From NCBI GenBank assembly GCA_944323495.1, contig CALUSZ010000079.1:1-42900 (forward strand): 42,900 nucleotides of DNA, read 5' to 3'. Position 1 is the stretch's first letter; the number at the start of each line of letters is the position of its first letter. This DNA is from Candidatus Gastranaerophilales bacterium (GTDB lineage: Bacteria; Cyanobacteriota; Vampirovibrionia; Gastranaerophilales; Gastranaerophilaceae). The position numbers and the translations under genes are program-made. The notes below the pieces were generated by a model that made no database searches, was not told where the DNA came from, and worked only from the letters and a program-made list of their open reading frames with translations. Shown here in pieces: positions 32,487 to 40,889 of the stretch.

Positions 32487-35057
32487 ATGAATTGTTTTTT
32501 TAGAGATCAGCAGGAAGCTTTATTTAAGGCAACAAAGCCTTATCAATACGTTGGCGGCGAGTTTTTATCCTATAACAAAGATTTTGACTCGGCAAGCGTC
32601 AGATTTGCGTTTGTTTTTCCGGATAAATACGAAATCGGGATAAGCAATCTCGGTGTAAGAATAATTTATGACAGAGTAAACTCATACAAACGGCCAATTA
32701 GTACAGATAAGCCGGATAAATATATTTACCCCTTTATGGCAGATAGAGCTTATGCTCCGGAGCCCGATTTCAAACCGGAATTCTTGTACGGGGTCGAATC
32801 TAAAAGAGCGCTTAAGGAATTTGACGGGGTGGGATTTTCTCTTCAATATGAACTTTCTTATCCTACGGTTTTAAAAATGCTTGAAATGTCCGGAATAAGT
32901 GTTAGAAACGATGAGCGCGGTGAGGACGAACCAATAGTTTTAGCAGGAGGCCCCTGCACATTTAACCCTCTTCCGATGGCAGATTTTATTGATGTTTTTT
33001 GTATCGGAGACGGCGAAGATATGATGGTTGAGGTGTGCGAATCTTTAGAGCGCACAAAAGGGCTTTCAAGGAAAGAAAAGATTGCGGATTTATGCAAAAT
33101 TAAAGGCTGCTGGGGGAAAAATGCGGAGTCGGTAGAAAAACGCATTGCACCCCTAACTCTGGAAAACGCATCAACATCTTATCCCATACCATTTTCAAGC
33201 TCGGTTCATGACCGTGCAATTGTAGAGATAAGGCGCGGGTGCGGAAGAATGTGCCGTTTCTGCCAGCCGGGGCATGTTACTCTTCCTGTAAGAGAGCGTT
33301 CGGCAGAGGATATAATTAAGATTACAAAAGAACTTGTGAATAATACCGGATATGACGAGTATTCGCTTTTATCACTCTCATCAAACGATTATTCAAATAT
33401 TAAGGAAGTTATCAAAGAGCTTGCTGTTGATTTTAATAAACGCAAGATATCCGTATCTCTTCCGAGCCAGCGTATTGACGGGTTTAATCTTGAACTTGCA
33501 AATCTTGTTCAATCCGTAAGAAAATCGGGTATGACGTTGGCTCCTGAAGCCGGAAGCCAGAGGCTCAGAAATGTTATTAAGAAAAATATCTCGGAAGAGC
33601 AGATTATAAATGCAGCACTTACACTTTACGAAAACGGCTGGTCAAGAATAAAATTCTATTTTATAGCGGGGCTGCCTACTGAAACATTAGAAGATATGGA
33701 CGAAATGGCGGAGCTTTTAAATAAGATTAAATACCGCTCTAAACTGATTAAACGTGAAAAAGGCCTAAATCATGGGTTTGAGATAACCTGCACGCTTTCT
33801 ATTTTTGTTCCCAAGCCGTTTACGCCGTTCCAATGGTGCCCGCAAATGGATTTAGATGAAGTAACAGAGCATATTAACTATTTAAAAGACAAAGTAAAGC
33901 ATATTAAAGGCGTCAAGATTAATTACCACGAAAAATATATATCTGAAATAGAAGCCGTTCTTACGCGTGGAGATGCAAGCCTTACAAAATATATTGAAGC
34001 GCTTTACAAAAAAGGGTGCTATCTTGACACCTGGGGCGAATATTTTGATAAGAATGTATGGCAGGAAACCGCAAGGGAATGCGGATTTTCGCTAGCAGAG
34101 CTTGCGCAAAAGGAATACAGTTTAGATGAAGAGCTGCCGTGGGATTTTATTAACACAGGATTAAGCAAAGAATGGCTCAAAAATGAATATAAAGAAGCGT
34201 TTGCACAGGGGTGCGGGTTTAATCACCAGCCTACCTGTGAAAACAAATGTGTTCAATGCGGAGTCTGCCCGTTATTAAAGACTCATAAGGTTATGGCAAA
34301 GCCTTATAAGGCATCAGAAGAGGCTCAAAAAATTATCTCCGAACCGGCTATAGACCCTTCAAGAGTTCACCCTGACAAAGATAAGCCCGTTTACAGATAC
34401 AGGTTAAAAGTTACTAAAAAAGGGATTTTAAGGTATTTTTCTCACCTTGATTGGCAGAATACTTTCCATAAGGTTCTTGCAAGAAGCGGGCTAAATATGG
34501 CATTTACTCTGGGTTTTAACCCGACAATGAAAGTCTCAATGGGTATAGCGCTCCCGCTGTTTGCCGAATCGGAAGGAGAGCTTGTTGATATTGAAATTTA
34601 TGATAACTTATCTTGTGAAGAAATAAAAAACAAGATTAATCCGAATTTGCCTCAAGGCGCGGAAGTTATTGAAGTTAATCAGATAGAAAGACACGCTCCT
34701 GCCGTAGATATTGAAGCACACTGGGCGGAATACCGTATTGCCCCCTATAATAAATCAAATGAGAACATGCTTTACAATTTTGAAAAATTTAGGTATGATA
34801 TAGATAAGGTTTTGTCTTGTGATAAAGTTTTAATCACCAAGAAAAACAAGAAAGGTTTTGAAAAAACAACAGATTTTAAGAAATCTATAGGAACACATAG
34901 GTTTGAAGGAAATAGTCTGTTTATATGTCTAAAAGTCGGTCAAGGCTCTGATATTCCGGCTTTGCGGGCTGATGATTTAATGAAGCTCGTTAATCCGAAC
35001 CAAATTTTTGATATCGCGAGAGTTAGATTTTTGACTGAAAACCTCAATGAGATATAG
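32487..35057 (+). CDS. Radical SAM protein fused to DUF2344 domain
   Basis: A 856-residue protein of the family with an N-terminal B12-binding-like region, a radical SAM core and a C-terminal DUF2344 domain (TIGR03960/TIGR03936 type). The cluster motif is Cys252-x3-Cys256-x2-Cys259 within RRGCGRMCRFCQPG. SLPSQRIDGFNLEL and MTLAPEAGSQRLR are barrel segments. A Cys-rich stretch, CENKCVQCGVCPL, near residue 595 precedes the DUF2344 part (YRYRLKVTKKGILRYFSHLDW, LGFNPTMKVSMG). The role is unknown; it commonly lies beside RNase E/G, as here (22 bases upstream), suggesting RNA modification or ribosome work. Start chosen at ATG 32487; an upstream TTG overlaps the promoter. Confidence 0.94.
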   Translation: MNCFFRDQQEALFKATKPYQYVGGEFLSYNKDFDSASVRFAFVFPDKYEIGISNLGVRIIYDRVNSYKRPISTDKPDKYIYPFMADRAYAPEPDFKPEFLYGVESKRALKEFDGVGFSLQYELSYPTVLKMLEMSGISVRNDERGEDEPIVLAGGPCTFNPLPMADFIDVFCIGDGEDMMVEVCESLERTKGLSRKEKIADLCKIKGCWGKNAESVEKRIAPLTLENASTSYPIPFSSSVHDRAIVEIRRGCGRMCRFCQPGHVTLPVRERSAEDIIKITKELVNNTGYDEYSLLSLSSNDYSNIKEVIKELAVDFNKRKISVSLPSQRIDGFNLELANLVQSVRKSGMTLAPEAGSQRLRNVIKKNISEEQIINAALTLYENGWSRIKFYFIAGLPTETLEDMDEMAELLNKIKYRSKLIKREKGLNHGFEITCTLSIFVPKPFTPFQWCPQMDLDEVTEHINYLKDKVKHIKGVKINYHEKYISEIEAVLTRGDASLTKYIEALYKKGCYLDTWGEYFDKNVWQETARECGFSLAELAQKEYSLDEELPWDFINTGLSKEWLKNEYKEAFAQGCGFNHQPTCENKCVQCGVCPLLKTHKVMAKPYKASEEAQKIISEPAIDPSRVHPDKDKPVYRYRLKVTKKGILRYFSHLDWQNTFHKVLARSGLNMAFTLGFNPTMKVSMGIALPLFAESEGELVDIEIYDNLSCEEIKNKINPNLPQGAEVIEVNQIERHAPAVDIEAHWAEYRIAPYNKSNENMLYNFEKFRYDIDKVLSCDKVLITKKNKKGFEKTTDFKKSIGTHRFEGNSLFICLKVGQGSDIPALRADDLMKLVNPNQIFDIARVRFLTENLNEI

Positions 35058-35079
35058 TTTTAAAAAGGATTAAGAAGAA

Positions 35080-36798
35080 ATGAAAGATGCAATCGCTAAC
35101 AAAATTGTTATAGCCGAACGCGATAATATCGCTGCGGTTATGGAAAACGGCAAAGTTGCCGAGTTTTATGTACACAGAGGCGAAATAATTTTAGGTGATG
35201 TTTACCTCGCTCAAGTAGAAAATATTTTACCCTCAATAGAAGCAGCATTTGTTAATGTAGGCTCTGACAAAATGGGCTTCCTGCACGCTCAGGACGTTTC
35301 CGGTAAAGGTGCTTTGCAGGACAAATTAAAACCAAAGCAAAAACTTGTTGTTCAGGTTGTTAAAGAACCGACAGGGCACAAGGGGCCGAGGGTTACGACA
35401 GAAATTTCGCTTACGGGAAGATTTTTGGTTCTTATGCCGAATGAGGCCGGAATTAATGTAAGTAAAAAAATTACTTCCGCAAAAGAAAGAGCAAGATTAA
35501 AATCAATTGTAAACCTTCTAAAGCCTGTAGGAGTCGGGATTATTGTAAGAACAGAAGCCGAAGGGCAGACTGAATCTGATATTCAGGAAGATTTAGAAAT
35601 CCTTCTGGAGAAATGGAATAATATTATCACATCGGCTGAAAGCCTTACCCCGCCGAGTCTTTTGTACAGAGACCAGGATTTATTATACAGGGTTATTAGG
35701 GAAGCCTGCAACGAAGAAACACAGGAAATTATTGTAGATACAGCTTTTGCCCTAAATAGAGTCCAAAATATTCTCCAGAACTGGCATATGAATAAAAATA
35801 TCAATGTAACTCTATATAAAGGCTCTGAACCTCTTCTGGTTGCAATGGATATTAATAAAGAGATTAAGGCGGCTTTGCAGATGAAAGTTAACCTCCCATC
35901 AGGCGGTTATTTATTCATTCAGACAACAGAAGCTTTAACGGTTATTGATGTCAACAGCGGTAAGTTTACAAACTCTGCAACCCAAGATGAAACTATTCTT
36001 AAAACAAATATTGAAGCGGTACATGAAATTGCACGCCAGCTTAGATTAAGAAACATCGGCGGTATGATTATTATTGACTTTATTGATATGACATCACGCG
36101 TTGATAAATTGACCATGATGGAAGAGCTTGAACTTGCAATGGAAGCTGATAAGGCTAAACCGCAGGTAGGCCAGCTATCTGACTTAGGTCTGGTAGAGAT
36201 GACAAGACACCGTCAGGGACAGGCATTAAGCGAAATATTTGCAAAACGCTGCCCGCACTGCCAAGGTAACGGATATATTATGGAAGATATCAAGTTTGCT
36301 TCTGCAACATCAGAAGGCGAATACCGTGCAAAAGCTGCTAAAATTAAGCTCCCAATGGGCGGTAAGAAGAAATTTAACAATAAATTTAATAATAACAAGC
36401 CTGAAAAAGAGGAAATCAAAGAACAACAACAGGTTCAGGAAGAAAAGTTGGAAATGACAGAAAATCCTTCTGTTGCCGCGCAGGAAGAAGTTAAAGAAAT
36501 TCAGGAAGAAAAGAGTAAGTCAAAAGGTAAATCCCGTGGACGTTCAAGAAAACTAAAGGAATCTGATGTTGCATCAGAAACAGTAGCACAGACTGTTATA
36601 AATGAGAATGCTGAAATTGCTCCGGTTATTGCTGAAAATGCAGATATCACAAAAACAGAAGAGCCGGCTAAACCTGAAGCAGAAGCTGTAGAGGTTAAGC
36701 CGGAAGCGGAGGCTAAACCTGCTAAAAAATCACGCCGTCCAAACCGGAATTCTCAAAAAAGAACAAGAAAGACAACTAAAAAAGATGCTGAAGAATAA
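35080..36798 (+). CDS. rne: RNase E/G family endoribonuclease
   Basis: A 572-residue compact enzyme that cuts single-stranded RNA for mRNA decay and rRNA/tRNA processing. Order: S1 domain (about 35-120, RGEIILGDVYLAQVENILPSIEAAFVNVG), 5' sensor and RNase H-like region, DNase I-like catalytic region with TVIDVNSGKF and GMIIIDFIDM, which supply the Mg-binding aspartates, and the Zn-link CPHC near 390. The last 150 residues are low complexity, Lys/Glu/Arg-rich, ending with a strongly basic tail (PNRNSQKRTRKTTKKDAEE). The size and basic tail are like the short RNase E of cyanobacteria, which fits the suggested lineage. Ribosome site AGGA-like (aaggattaagaag) precedes ATG. Confidence 0.96.
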   Translation: MKDAIANKIVIAERDNIAAVMENGKVAEFYVHRGEIILGDVYLAQVENILPSIEAAFVNVGSDKMGFLHAQDVSGKGALQDKLKPKQKLVVQVVKEPTGHKGPRVTTEISLTGRFLVLMPNEAGINVSKKITSAKERARLKSIVNLLKPVGVGIIVRTEAEGQTESDIQEDLEILLEKWNNIITSAESLTPPSLLYRDQDLLYRVIREACNEETQEIIVDTAFALNRVQNILQNWHMNKNINVTLYKGSEPLLVAMDINKEIKAALQMKVNLPSGGYLFIQTTEALTVIDVNSGKFTNSATQDETILKTNIEAVHEIARQLRLRNIGGMIIIDFIDMTSRVDKLTMMEELELAMEADKAKPQVGQLSDLGLVEMTRHRQGQALSEIFAKRCPHCQGNGYIMEDIKFASATSEGEYRAKAAKIKLPMGGKKKFNNKFNNNKPEKEEIKEQQQVQEEKLEMTENPSVAAQEEVKEIQEEKSKSKGKSRGRSRKLKESDVASETVAQTVINENAEIAPVIAENADITKTEEPAKPEAEAVEVKPEAEAKPAKKSRRPNRNSQKRTRKTTKKDAEE

Positions 36799-37219
36799 AA
36801 TTTTATCAATATTGCTGTTTATGGCTCTATGCGCTCCTGCTATAGCGCAGGAGCCTGCAGACAGTTTTACCGCCCCTGAACCGGTTGTGAGTCAGGAGCA
36901 GGAGGCGGAAACTTTTGATGATATCAAGGCAAATAGTGCACTTTTGAATAATCAGCAGCAAGAGTTAGATGAAGATAAAATAACCTACAAACAGCCGGTA
37001 AGCAAGCGTAAAATCGCAAAGAAGTTTTTGCTTGCAATGGCCGGCGTTGCAATTTCTTCAATAATATTATTTGTTCTTCTTACAATTTATAACAAAATAC
37101 GTGAGAGTTTTGCCGGCCCGCCGCAGATAGATACCGGTAAAGAGCCGTCTCTTGAGACTCCTGATAACTTAGTTGATGCAGTTAAAACTTTTCTTGATAA
37201 GACAAAATGGGATAATTAA
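36785..37219 (+). CDS. Secreted or membrane-anchored unknown protein
   Basis: A 144-residue protein with a signal peptide (MLKNKILSILLFMALCAPAIAQ), an acidic Gln/Glu-rich mature part, and a membrane helix at about 82-105 (FLLAMAGVAISSIILFVLLTIY), then a short C-terminal tail. It would be a one-span protein with its acidic part outside. Its ATG lies inside the end of the RNase gene (14-base overlap), and the stop abuts the rsmI ATG, so all three are one operon. Not recognised. Confidence 0.8.
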   Translation: MLKNKILSILLFMALCAPAIAQEPADSFTAPEPVVSQEQEAETFDDIKANSALLNNQQQELDEDKITYKQPVSKRKIAKKFLLAMAGVAISSIILFVLLTIYNKIRESFAGPPQIDTGKEPSLETPDNLVDAVKTFLDKTKWDN

Positions 37220-38032
37220 ATGACAAGAAAGTTTCAATTTTATGTGGTGCCGACTCCTATCGGGAATATTCAGGATATAACTTTAAGAGCTGTAGAAATT
37301 CTTAAAGAAGTTGATTTTATTGCTTGTGAAGATACGAGAGTTACCCAAAAACTTCTTAATCATTATGATATAAAAACAAAATGCATTTCTTATCATAAGT
37401 ACAATGAACGCGAAAGAGTTGAGTTTTTTCTGGGTGAATTAAGAGCCGGTAAAACAATTGCACTTGTATCTGATGCAGGAACCCCTATGATTTGCGACCC
37501 GGGAGGGGTTATTGTGGAAGAAATCCGAAAGAATGGTTTCAGCATAACTTCGCTTCCCGGAGCTTGTGCTATTACAACATTTTTATCCCAAATCCCGAGA
37601 ACAGGCGAAGAATTCTGTTTTACAGGATTTATCCCGAGAACGGAGTCACAGATTAGCGCTATTGTACAAAAATATTCCGGCTCTAATATGGTATTTTATG
37701 ATTCTCCGGAGCGGATTTTAAAAACACTGAATATAATTAAAAAAACGCGCGGAGAGGTTAAAATAGCTCTGGGGCGTGAACTCTCCAAGCTGTTTGAAGA
37801 AGTTATAGCAGATAAGATTTCTAATGTAATTGAGCATTTCAAAGACGGCATAAAAGGTGAGATTATATGTATGATTTATGCTGATGATGAGCCTGAAATT
37901 GCCGATATTACCGCAAAAATAAAAGAGCTTAAAAATAAGGGGTTCAAGGATAAAGAGATTTCCGTAATTTTAGCTTCGTTATTTGGTTTGAACAAAAACG
38001 AGGTTTATAAAAAGAGTCTTTTATGTAAATAA
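37220..38032 (+). CDS. rsmI: 16S rRNA C1402 2'-O-methyltransferase
   Basis: SAM-dependent enzyme that 2'-O-methylates C1402 in the decoding centre. The 270-residue sequence starts FYVVPTPIGNIQDITLRA. It has FIACEDTRVTQKLL, ALVSDAGTPMICDPGG and SLPGACAITTFLS, all hallmark tetrapyrrole-methylase-fold motifs in RsmI, and ALGRELSKLFEE near the C-terminus. Follows the membrane protein without a gap and likely ends the radical SAM-rne operon. The upstream box of the next sigma-28 promoter (38032-38041) begins at the last base of this gene's stop codon. Confidence 0.96.
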   Translation: MTRKFQFYVVPTPIGNIQDITLRAVEILKEVDFIACEDTRVTQKLLNHYDIKTKCISYHKYNERERVEFFLGELRAGKTIALVSDAGTPMICDPGGVIVEEIRKNGFSITSLPGACAITTFLSQIPRTGEEFCFTGFIPRTESQISAIVQKYSGSNMVFYDSPERILKTLNIIKKTRGEVKIALGRELSKLFEEVIADKISNVIEHFKDGIKGEIICMIYADDEPEIADITAKIKELKNKGFKDKEISVILASLFGLNKNEVYKKSLLCK

Positions 38033-38056
38033 ATGTAACAAATCTTTTCAAAACCC

Positions 38057-38083
38057 TAAAGTTTTTCAAAAAAATGCCGATAA
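38057..38083 (+). promoter_or_regulatory. Perfect sigma-28 (FliA-type) promoter
   Basis: TAAAGTTT, 11-base spacer, GCCGATAA: an exact match to the FliA consensus. AATGTAACAA (38032-38041) lies 15 bases upstream of the -35, exactly as at the promoter of the giant gene. Transcription would begin near 38090, about 37 bases before the small ORF. Confidence 0.9.
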
Positions 38084-38126
38084 GTATATTACTAAAAGAG
38101 AATACATTTATCGGAAAGGACAGGAT

Positions 38127-38282
38127 ATGTTGAAAAAACTTACAACCCCCACAAGCAACACATTTAGCGGAGTTGAATTCATATTAAGAGGGGCAAAAAA
38201 ACGCAGGGCTATGGCTGTATCTAACGCAGTAACGATTAATGCTGAATCCGGAATTCAGGTTAAATTACAGGCAGTAAAATAG
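38127..38282 (+). CDS. 51-residue sigma-28-controlled peptide
   Basis: Starts with ATG 38127 after GGACAGGAT (weak AGGA-type ribosome site) and stops at TAG 38282. It begins MLKKLTTPTSNTFSG, has a basic patch GAKKRRAMA in the middle, and ends with a strand-like INAESGIQVKLQAVK. It has no signal peptide or membrane helix. Its own promoter and terminator make it a single-gene unit. The size is too small for FlgM and I see no FlgM or flagellin motif. Unrecognised. Co-regulation with the giant protein suggests a shared purpose. Confidence 0.75.
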   Translation: MLKKLTTPTSNTFSGVEFILRGAKKRRAMAVSNAVTINAESGIQVKLQAVK

Positions 38283-38327
38283 TAATTAAGGCTCTGTCTT
38301 GGGATAAGATAGCATGAGAGTATAAAG

Positions 38328-38362
38328 AGCTCCGATTCTAAATAAAATCGGGGCTTTTTTTT
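38328..38362 (+). terminator. Rho-independent terminator of the small peptide gene
   Basis: AGCTCCGATT pairs with AATCGGGGCT (one G-U) around an 8-base loop, followed by eight T residues. Confidence 0.93.
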
Positions 38363-38451
38363 ACAAGAATGCTCAACCGGCATTTCCTGATAAGCCGTAA
38401 AAATTCATTTTGAAAAATAAAATATTTGTGCTAAGATAACTATATTGACAT

Positions 38452-38541
38452 GGAGAAGTGGCCGAGTAGGTTTAAGGCGGCACCCTGCTAAGGTGTTGTA
38501 TGGGGTAACCTGTACCGAGGGTTCGAATCCCTCCTTCTCCG
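38452..38541 (+). tRNA. tRNA-Ser (anticodon GCU)
   Basis: A 90-base class II tRNA. The acceptor stem GGAGAAG pairs with CTTCTCC, and G38541 is the discriminator base. The anticodon loop CTGCTAA reads GCU (serine AGC/AGU codons). A long variable arm follows, and the T arm GGGTTCGAATCCC is perfect. CCA is not encoded. Confidence 0.96.
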
Positions 38542-38553
38542 TTTTTTGGATTT

Positions 38554-38670
38554 ATGGAAAAAGAAGTTGGCATTTATTATCAATCAATAGAGTATGCAGC
38601 AGAATATTTAACAAAGGTCTGCAAAGAAGTCAGCCGCAAAGTGCATAAAGAAATAAAGGTTTTGTTGTGA
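38554..38670 (+). CDS. 38-residue ORF coupled to the next gene
   Basis: An ATG 13 bases after the tRNA opens a 38-residue, Lys-rich helical peptide (MEKEVGIYYQSIEYAAEYLT...). Its stop overlaps the GTG of the next gene by four bases (GTGA), typical of translational coupling. GGA lies 4 bases before the ATG. Not recognised; could be a leader ORF. Confidence 0.5.
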   Translation: MEKEVGIYYQSIEYAAEYLTKVCKEVSRKVHKEIKVLL

Positions 38671-38903
38671 AGATAATAAAAATAGTATTCTTATTAACGT
38701 TGTTATGTTGTATAAATAGTGCTGGTTTTGCCTCAGAAAATTCTTTGGCTGTGGTAAATTCTATTCAGGAGAGGATTAACTCAAAGGCATTCAATATTCT
38801 TAATCGTAATAAAATTGAAAAACGTGTAGTATTTGTATATGAAGATGAGGATAAGAAAAACTTTCTGACTTCGATAAAACGCTTACAAAACGGGAAGTTA
38901 TAG
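38667..38903 (+). CDS. Secreted unknown protein, perhaps frameshifted
   Basis: A 78-residue frame from GTG 38667 with a signal peptide (cleavage after GFA, near residue 22). The mature part includes NSIQERINSKAFNILNRNKIEKRVVFVYEDEDKK. Past a five-A run (38856-38860) the sequence changes character, while the -1 frame gives a smoother continuation (LSDFDKTLTKREVIVYRD...) into the next ORF. This suggests one original protein of about 140 residues. No function recognised. Confidence 0.6.
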   Translation: MKIIKIVFLLTLLCCINSAGFASENSLAVVNSIQERINSKAFNILNRNKIEKRVVFVYEDEDKKNFLTSIKRLQNGKL

Positions 38904-39091
38904 TGTATAGGGATATATATAAGGCTGTTATTTACGAATATATTTATACTAAATATCCTTATTTTTTAAAAAATAATAGTTATATAGATAACAAGTATTA
39001 TCAAAATTTTCTTTTGACTTCTATTAATAATAGAAAGATGCTTGAAGAAAAAGTAAGAACAAATTCAGGGGAAAAGCTTAAGTATGAATAG
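38903..39091 (+). CDS. Continuation of the secreted protein or coupled small ORF
   Basis: A 62-residue frame from GTG 38903, sharing one base with the preceding stop, rich in Tyr and Lys (DIYKAVIYEYIYTKYPYF...). The same frame is open back to 38855, just at the A run in the upstream gene, so it may be the C-terminal half of that protein. If translated alone, GGGAAG about 6 bases upstream could serve as ribosome site. Its end overlaps the next ATG by 8 bases. Confidence 0.5.
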   Translation: MYRDIYKAVIYEYIYTKYPYFLKNNSYIDNKYYQNFLLTSINNRKMLEEKVRTNSGEKLKYE

Positions 39092-39647
39092 ATTAGCATA
39101 TATATTGTTATTTATTCTAATTAGTATGCCATGCGTATTTGCGATAGAAGATAATTTTGTAAATAGTTCTTTAGGTCCCAAGAATATAGAACCTCCGATT
39201 GTACAGGAAGAGTATAACTATCAAGATACCACGCGGATTCCAGTAAAGTTATCAATACTTAATGAAATAAAATCAGAAAAGGATATTCAAGAAGGTCAGA
39301 TTTTAGAATTCAAGGTGGTTGAAAATGTTATTTATCGCCATGAAAAACTTGTTTCTAAAGGGAGTTTAGCCACCGCAAGAGTTGAGACTATTATTAATAA
39401 CGGAATGAACGGTATTCCTGCAAGTGTAATACTCGGGGATTTTAAAATCGGAAATCTGAAGAGCAGCAGGCTCTCGATTGATTATGAAAAATACGGAATG
39501 GATTTCAGCCTTTTAGTTTTTCCTCTAAAATGGGCATTAACACCTCTTCCGCCTACAGGCTCGCTTACAAATTTTATTAAAGGCGGACATGTTAGAATAA
39601 AAGAAAGAGACACTATTACAATTTTTTATCACCCTAACTGGCTGTAG
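39084..39647 (+). CDS. Secreted unknown protein
   Basis: A 187-residue protein with a signal peptide (MNRLAYILLFILISMPCVFA). The mature domain is beta-rich: TRIPVKLSILNEI, EGQILEFKVVENVIYRHEKLVSKGSLATARVETI, GIPASVILGDFKIGNL, and a C-terminal RIKERDTITIFYHPNW. The KG-x-x-A-T-A-R-V pattern is like periplasmic domains that carry SH3-like strands, but I do not assign a family. It overlaps the preceding ORF and probably belongs to one operon behind the tRNA. Confidence 0.8.
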   Translation: MNRLAYILLFILISMPCVFAIEDNFVNSSLGPKNIEPPIVQEEYNYQDTTRIPVKLSILNEIKSEKDIQEGQILEFKVVENVIYRHEKLVSKGSLATARVETIINNGMNGIPASVILGDFKIGNLKSSRLSIDYEKYGMDFSLLVFPLKWALTPLPPTGSLTNFIKGGHVRIKERDTITIFYHPNWL

Positions 39648-39773
39648 TTATTAATAAATCTTGTTCAGTATTGTATTAATTATGTATTAATAATACAGAA
39701 ATTAAAAAAGACAATAACAAATTAAATCATATTGAATTAAAATTACTGCCAAGAGATATTTAAAATTAGAATT

Positions 39774-40889
39774 TTATCCCAGTTTCCTTTTAAATGTTCT
39801 GCCGGCAAGGGTTAGGGTTAGGAGTGCTATGATAATTAGAGGGAGCCAATTTGCAACGGCATCGCTAAAACTCATTCCTTTTAGGAAAATTCCCCTTGTC
39901 AGGACCATGAAGAATCTAACGGGGTTCAGCCAGGTTAAGTACTGTAAAGCCGTGGGCATATCTTCTATCGGAGAGATAAATCCGGATAGGAGTACCGCAG
40001 GCATCATAAATGTCATAACGCTTAAGATTGCCTGCTGCTGTGTGTTACAAATAGCGGAGATAAAAAGTCCGACTCCGACTATCGCAAGAAGTGAGATAAA
40101 AATTGATACCATAAATAGAATAAATGAGCCGGCAAACGGGATATGGAAGAATACCATTATAATACCTGTCATTATCATTGTTAAAGTCATTGCGATAATT
40201 AAAGGCGGAATTGATTTTCCTAAGAGGATTTCAAAAGATGAAAGCGGGCTTACAATCAGCTGATCGAATGTTCCAAGCTCCCGTTCTCTTGCAATCGAAA
40301 GTGCTGTGAGGATTAAAGTTGTTACAAGCGATAGCATTGCAACAATTACGGTTAAAATATACCACTTGTATTCAAGGTTAGGGTTAAACCAGTTGCGGAT
40401 AGATGCGTTTATGCTTGCATTATTTTTTTGCGGTGAAATTTCTGCGGCGTAGCCCGATATAATCTGTGATGCGTAAGCTGACGCAATTGAGGCGGAATTC
40501 GTTTGTCTGCCGTCTGCTATTACCTGTATGGAGGCGGGCTTTCCTGATTTGATATTACGGGCAAAGTCGTTGTTTATCATAAGCCCTATTTGAACCTTCT
40601 GGGTGTCTATTTTGTTTTTAAAATCTTGTTCATTATCTGTATAATAAAAATTTCTAAACCTTGGAGAATTTTCAAATCGGGATATTAATTCTCTTGATTC
40701 AACACTTTGAGAGTTGTCTAAGATTACTGTATCAATGTTTTGAACTTCCATAGTTGCGGCATTGGAAAAAATCAAAAGCTGCATAATAGGAAGGCCGATA
40801 ATTATTCCCTTTGTTTTCGGATCATTCCAGATAGTAATGAATTCTTTTTTTATCAGTGCGAAAACTCTGCGGAAAAAATCTCTTATCAT
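39774..40889 (-). CDS. ABC-2 type exporter permease (YbhR-like)
   Basis: A 371-residue ABC-2 membrane protein: one N-terminal span, a large outer domain (about 45-175), then five spans. AREREL GTFDQLIVSPLSSFEIL is the typical coupling region, and LLSGFISPIEDMPTALQYLTWLNPVRFFM the signature of this permease class. Start ATG 40889 has AGGAGG and overlaps the upstream permease by four bases (ATGA). With the second permease and the ATPase it makes an inner-membrane exporter, often of drugs or lipids and often paired with a periplasmic adaptor. Confidence 0.92.
   Translation of the reverse strand: MIRDFFRRVFALIKKEFITIWNDPKTKGIIIGLPIMQLLIFSNAATMEVQNIDTVILDNSQSVESRELISRFENSPRFRNFYYTDNEQDFKNKIDTQKVQIGLMINNDFARNIKSGKPASIQVIADGRQTNSASIASAYASQIISGYAAEISPQKNNASINASIRNWFNPNLEYKWYILTVIVAMLSLVTTLILTALSIARERELGTFDQLIVSPLSSFEILLGKSIPPLIIAMTLTMIMTGIIMVFFHIPFAGSFILFMVSIFISLLAIVGVGLFISAICNTQQQAILSVMTFMMPAVLLSGFISPIEDMPTALQYLTWLNPVRFFMVLTRGIFLKGMSFSDAVANWLPLIIIALLTLTLAGRTFKRKLG

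Noticed and set aside
38445..38648. Plus-strand ORF of 67 codons
   Set aside because: It runs through tRNA-Ser and shows no protein-like features.
39673..39696. Double GTATTAAT with a small palindrome
   Set aside because: Short and A/T-rich; expected by chance in this intergenic region, no link to a gene feature.
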